Assembly (NCBI GenBank): GCA_025517465.1
Contig: JAOPKE010000003.1
Span: 248,001 to 312,000 of the forward strand
Reading direction: 5' to 3'
Length of the DNA stretch: 64,000 bases
Source: Halobacteria archaeon HArc-gm2
GTDB lineage: Archaea > Halobacteriota > Halobacteria > Halobacteriales > Haloarculaceae
Positions 60,917 to 64,000 of the stretch are shown in pieces. Position numbers and translations under genes: made by a program. The notes beneath the pieces were generated by a model. It saw nothing but the letters and a program-made list of their open reading frames with translations, was not told the origin of the DNA and searched no databases. Position 1 is the first letter of the stretch. Each line of letters opens with the position of its first letter.

Positions 60917-61582
60917 TTGCTCCGCGCGGTCTTCTCCGGGTCGGCGTACGTCGGTGTATTCGCTCGCGCGACCGACGACTGTCTCCTGGTTCGACCGGAC
61001 GTCGAGGACGACCTCCGCGAGGACCTGGGCGACGAACTCGAGGTTCCCGTCGTCCCGACGACCGTCGCCGGGTCGGGCACCGTCGGCGCCCTCGCGACCG
61101 GTAACGAGAACGGCCTGCTCGTCTCCAGTCGCGTCACCCAGCGCGAACGCGACCGGATAGCCGAGGCCACTGACCTGCCGGTCCACGAACTGCCGGGCCG
61201 GATCAACGCCGCCGGCAACGTCGTCTGCTGTAACGACAACGGCGCGTACGTCCACGCCGACCTCTCCCGGGAGGCCGTGCAGGCGGTGAAAGACGCCCTC
61301 GACGTCCCCGTCGAGCGCGGCACGCTGGCGACGGTCCAGACCGTCGGCACCGCCGCCGTCGCGAACAACCGGGGCGTCCTCTGTCACCCCAAGTCGACGG
61401 ACGGCGAACTCGACGCCCTCGAAGACCTGCTCGGCGTGCCCGCCGACATCGGGACGGTCAACTACGGCGGCCCGCTCGTCGGCTCCGGGCTGGTCGCCAA
61501 CGAGAACGGCTACGTCGTCGGCAACGATACCACCGGCCCGGAACTGGGCCGCATCGACGACGCGCTGGGCTACATCGACTAG
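60917..61582 (+). CDS. eif6: Archaeal translation initiation factor aIF6
   Basis: This 221-residue protein keeps the large subunit apart from the small one until joining. It has the five-fold pseudo-symmetric eIF6 repeat with [16 protein letters not shown] and [16 protein letters not shown]. The start is TTG at 60917 (LRAVFSGS), which directly follows rpl31e with a 4-bp gap and matches the usual MLRAxF N-terminus; ATG-starting alternatives would overlap rpl31e and are rejected. Confidence 0.92.
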   Translation: MLRAVFSGSAYVGVFARATDDCLLVRPDVEDDLREDLGDELEVPVVPTTVAGSGTVGALATGNENGLLVSSRVTQRERDRIAEATDLPVHELPGRINAAGNVVCCNDNGAYVHADLSREAVQAVKDALDVPVERGTLATVQTVGTAAVANNRGVLCHPKSTDGELDALEDLLGVPADIGTVNYGGPLVGSGLVANENGYVVGNDTTGPELGRIDDALGYID

Positions 61583-61716
61583 ACGCGCCGGAATCGATTT
61601 CTTCGCCGTTCGTCGTCGCTTTCGTAGCGTAGCGAGGGTCTCGTCACCACGTTCCGCGGAGCCGCGAAAGAGGCGGAGACGGAAGATACTTCCCGCTATG
61701 ACTCGCACCCGCAGAC

Positions 61717-61890
61717 ATGAGTGAGTTTACTGTGACGGGTTCGTTCAAGGCCCGCGACGGTTGGCAGGACTTCGAGAAGACGATCGAGGCACCGAACGAG
61801 AACGTGGCCGAGGACCGCGCGTACGCGGAGTTCGGCTCCAAGCACGGGCTCAAGCGCACGCAGGTCGACATCAGTGAGGTGGCGGCATGA
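61717..61890 (+). CDS. rpl20A: Ribosomal protein L20A / LX
   Basis: This 57-residue protein, [18 protein letters not shown] ... [14 protein letters not shown], is the archaeal LX/L18a. A 134-bp gap separates it from eif6, with no strong box. Its TGA stop overlaps the ATG of pfdA by 4 bp, as is usual for this gene order. Confidence 0.93.
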   Translation: MSEFTVTGSFKARDGWQDFEKTIEAPNENVAEDRAYAEFGSKHGLKRTQVDISEVAA

Positions 61891-62357
61891 GCCTCGGTGG
61901 TGGCGGCGGCGGCCAGGCCCAGCAGCTCGCCCAGGAGATCGAACAGATCGAGCAGGAGCAGGAGGCCATCGAGAACGAGATCGAGAACCTCCGCGACGAG
62001 CAGACGGAGATCGACGAGGCCATCGAGGCTATTCGTACGCTCGACAGCGGCGACACGGTGCAGGTCCCGCTGGGCGGCGACGCCTACCTCCGCGCGGAGA
62101 TCGCCGACATCGACGAGGTCATCGTCTCCCTCGGCGGCGGCTACGCCGCGGAGCGCGAGGAAGAGGGCGCCATCGACAGCCTCGAGACGAAGAAGGACAC
62201 CATCGACGAGCGCATCGAGGAACTGCAGTCTCAGGTCGCCGAACTCGAGAGCGAGGCAGAGCAGCTCGAACAGCAGGCCCAGCAGATGCAACAGCAGCAG
62301 ATGCAGCAGATGATGCAGCAACAGCAGGCCGAGCAGGGCGAGCAGGACGACGAGTAG
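61887..62357 (+). CDS. pfdA: Prefoldin subunit alpha
   Basis: This 156-residue coiled-coil chaperone subunit forms the hexamer with beta and hands unfolded proteins to the thermosome. It has two long helical arms (about 10-55 and 95-135) around a beta hairpin (about 58-88, [15 protein letters not shown]), and a Gln/Met-rich tail. It overlaps rpl20A by 4 bp and lies 7 bp before ftsY. Confidence 0.95.
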   Translation: MSLGGGGGGQAQQLAQEIEQIEQEQEAIENEIENLRDEQTEIDEAIEAIRTLDSGDTVQVPLGGDAYLRAEIADIDEVIVSLGGGYAAEREEEGAIDSLETKKDTIDERIEELQSQVAELESEAEQLEQQAQQMQQQQMQQMMQQQQAEQGEQDDE

Positions 62358-62364
62358 GGCAGCG

Positions 62365-63540
62365 ATGTTCGACGGACTGAAAGACAAGCTGGGCAGTTTC
62401 ACGTCCGACGTCGAGGAAGACGTGGACGAGGAGGCGCTCGAGGACGAAGCGGCAGACGCCGAGGCCGAAGACGACCAGCCTGCCGAACCCGAAGCGTCCG
62501 CCGAAACGAGTGCCGAGACGGCGGACGGGGAGTCGTCCGGCGACGCTTCCGACGAGGAAGAAGCCAACCAGGTTGGCGAGTCGGCAGTCGAACCCGAGGT
62601 CGAGGAAGATGCCGACGAGGAAGACACAGACGAAGACGAGGACGACGATTCGGGCCGCGGGTTCGCCCAGCGCGCGAAGATCCTCGCGTCGGGCAAGTCC
62701 GTCATCGACGAGGAGGACCTGGAGGGCCACCTCGACGACCTCGAACTCGCCCTGCTCTCCAGTGACGTCGAGATGAGCGTCGCCGGCGAGATTCTGGATG
62801 GCGTGAAGGAGAACCTGGTCGGCGAGACCCGTCGCCGACTCTCCAGCACGGGCAACCTCGTGCGCGACGCGCTCCGGGAGGCGCTGTTCGACGTGATCAG
62901 CGTCGGCCAGTTCGACTTCGAGGAGCGCGTCACCGAGGCCGACAAGCCCGTCGTCATCATGTTCACCGGCGTCAACGGCGTCGGGAAGACGACGACCATC
63001 GCCAAGCTCTCGCAGTACCTCGAAGAGCGGGGGCTCTCGTCGGTGCTGGCCAACGGCGACACCTACCGCGCCGGCGCCAACGAACAGCTCCAGAAACACG
63101 CCGACAACCTCGACCGGACGCTCATCTCTCACGAGCAGGGCTCCGACCCGGCGGCGGTCATCTACGACGCCGTCGAGTACGCCGAGGCAAACGACGTCGA
63201 CGTCGTGCTGGGCGACACCGCCGGCCGTCTGCACACCTCCGACGACCTGATGGCCCAGCTGGAGAAGATCGACCGCGTCGTCGACCCGGACATGACCGTC
63301 TTCGTCGACGAGGCGGTCGCCGGCCAGGACGCCGTCAACCGCGCACGTGAGTTCAACGAGGCGTCGGCCATCGACGGCGCCATCCTGACGAAGGCCGACG
63401 CCGACTCCCAGGGTGGTGCCGCGATTTCGGTCGCCCACGTCACGGGGAAACCCATTCTCTTCCTCGGGACGGGCCAGGGCTACGACGACATCGAACGGTT
63501 CGACCCCGAGGCGGTCGTGGACCGGTTGTTCGAAGAGTAG
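62365..63540 (+). CDS. ftsY: Signal recognition particle receptor FtsY
   Basis: This 391-residue SRP GTPase docks SRP-ribosome complexes at the membrane. It has a long acidic N-terminus (about 10-100), then the N and G domains. The P-loop GVNGVGKTTT is at 202-211, DTAGR at 284-288 and TKAD at 342-345. A perfect 12-bp hairpin terminator follows the stop. The order rpl20A-pfdA-ftsY is typical of haloarchaea. Confidence 0.97.
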   Translation: MFDGLKDKLGSFTSDVEEDVDEEALEDEAADAEAEDDQPAEPEASAETSAETADGESSGDASDEEEANQVGESAVEPEVEEDADEEDTDEDEDDDSGRGFAQRAKILASGKSVIDEEDLEGHLDDLELALLSSDVEMSVAGEILDGVKENLVGETRRRLSSTGNLVRDALREALFDVISVGQFDFEERVTEADKPVVIMFTGVNGVGKTTTIAKLSQYLEERGLSSVLANGDTYRAGANEQLQKHADNLDRTLISHEQGSDPAAVIYDAVEYAEANDVDVVLGDTAGRLHTSDDLMAQLEKIDRVVDPDMTVFVDEAVAGQDAVNRAREFNEASAIDGAILTKADADSQGGAAISVAHVTGKPILFLGTGQGYDDIERFDPEAVVDRLFEE

Positions 63541-63567
63541 GCTGGCGCGGCCTCCGGCCGCGCCAGC
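63541..63567 (+). terminator. Hairpin after ftsY
   Basis: GCTGGCGCGGCC pairs with GGCCGCGCCAGC around TCC, starting right after the stop codon. No T run follows, so it could also be a mRNA 3'-end stabiliser. Confidence 0.65.
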
Positions 63568-63665
63568 TACAGACCGAGCGGGGAACGGAGTAACCCGCGA
63601 GGAGTAGGTTGGGGCGCGAGCGGAGCGAGCGGTCCAACTATCGTCCGAACGGTGAGCGGAGTGAG
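63568..63665. repeat. Modular repeat after ftsY with a possible short copy of the gene end
   Basis: GAGGAGTAGGTTGG (63599-63612) resembles the ftsY end GAAGAGTAGGCTGG (63532-63545) at 12 of 14 bases and again keeps GAG GAG TAG as E-E-stop. It lies after hairpin and spacer GGGAACGGAGTAACCCGCGA. The remaining interval to 63917 shows no other gene; open frames there lack coding character. Confidence 0.45.
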
Positions 63666-63917
63666 GGCAAGGTAGCGGTAATTCTTTCCAGCACCAGTGA
63701 CGGCCGGGCCCACCGACTATCGTCTAAGACCGAGGAGCCGTCCGGTACTGGCCAGTAGACTCGTATGTTCCGAGAGCCGGACCCGCAACAACCAGCAATA
63801 TTCTCCTCATCAGAGTAGGTGAGGGGCATTTCGCCGTGACGAGTCGCTTGAAGAGCGTACGTGTCAACTAGAACTACGACATGAGTGATCGTGGCCCATC
63901 GTCGCGGAGGCGATACA

Positions 63918-64000
63918 GATGAATTCGGTCGAGCGGTACAAACAGGAGAAACACCCCCTCGACGTCGTCGAAGACGTCAGGGAGTACGCGGAGGATGGGC
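63918..64000 (+). CDS. Start of an unidentified gene, cut by the window end
   Basis: An ATG at 63918 opens a frame MNSVERYKQEKHPLDVVEDVREYAEDG that continues past the window. Acidic and GC-rich, it looks coding. The opening resembles N-termini of ferredoxin-dependent nitrite/sulfite reductases (KHPLDVxxDV), but 27 residues are too few to be sure. Confidence 0.55.

Noticed and set aside
63638-63829. A 63-codon minus-strand frame after ftsY.
   Set aside because: It overlaps modular repeat sequence and has no typical acidic haloarchaeal composition.
1-64000. tRNA, rRNA, SRP RNA and RNase P RNA genes.
   Set aside because: I saw no GGTTCRAAYCC T-arm paired with an acceptor stem outside coding sequence, and no rRNA or SRP RNA core motifs. 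A structural search would be needed to exclude unusual RNAs.

Overview
The window is a stretch of haloarchaeal (class Halobacteria) chromosome. The evidence is the high G+C, the acidic proteins (D/E rich, K poor), the archaeal markers (aRF1 with NIKS and GGQ motifs, an A-type ATP synthase, prefoldin alpha, FtsY, aIF6, L39e, L31e, L20A/LX, TYW1, CTP-dependent riboflavin kinase) and the haloarchaeal families (PitA, cohesin/dockerin modules, Tat-dependent exported proteins, a type IV pilin). Many genes start 25-35 bp after an AT-rich box, as expected for leaderless or short-leader archaeal transcripts. I found no rRNA, tRNA, CRISPR array, transposase, integrase or replication origin. Family Haloarculaceae is possible, but I cannot prove it.

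Layout. 1-2.2 kb: a truncated PdxA-family dehydrogenase convergent with a LarA-like racemase/epimerase. 2.2-2.65 kb: a chain of hairpin repeats in front of prf1. 4.1-8.6 kb: a zinc-ribbon protein, a sulfatase-superfamily hydrolase and an exported PhoD phosphatase with a dockerin tail. 8.7-18.8 kb: the A-type ATP synthase cluster atpH-I-K-E-C-F-A-B, then a DUF892 gene, then atpD, all on the minus strand. 19-22.7 kb: a methyltransferase, a pilin, and a divergent pair of secreted protein and membrane-anchored wHTH protein. 22.9-25.9 kb: etfB-etfA and a polyprenyl diphosphate synthase. 26-28.2 kb: YccF, UPF0200, UPF0201 and HAD proteins. 28.3-28.85 kb: an unexplained nested inverted-repeat element. 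28.9-35.2 kb: a membrane-fused molybdopterin oxidoreductase, a nuclease-LTD lipoprotein, a CBS-MaoC fusion and several membrane proteins. 35.3-39.4 kb: ilvE, an arylsulfotransferase-like protein, ribB and ribK. 40-42.5 kb: a PH-like/coiled-coil protein and twy1. 42.7-50.6 kb: nadE, pitA, a Tat-exported G8-domain protein, a CNNM/CBS transporter and sufU. 51-55.2 kb: two more copies of the PH-like/coiled-coil family lying between sufU and sufS. 55.3-60.3 kb: small proteins, TPR, thpR and a ZIP transporter. 60.4-63.5 kb: the translation/secretion cluster rpl39e-rpl31e-eif6-rpl20A-pfdA-ftsY.

Main unexplained signals. (1) At etfA and at pitA the last coding bases plus stop codon are repeated on the far side of an about 100-bp block that holds the gene's terminator and a shared hairpin module (CGCCCACGTTTTT ... 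AAAAAGGTGG). (2) Intergenic chains of hairpins have variable stems but near-constant loops. (3) Two copies of an about 80-bp element end in 14-15-bp inverted repeats. (4) Three paralogues share an N-terminal PH-like domain, a helical body and a C-terminal W-x-W-G signature. (5) A 14-bp promoter motif is shared by atpK and atpE inside the ATPase cluster.
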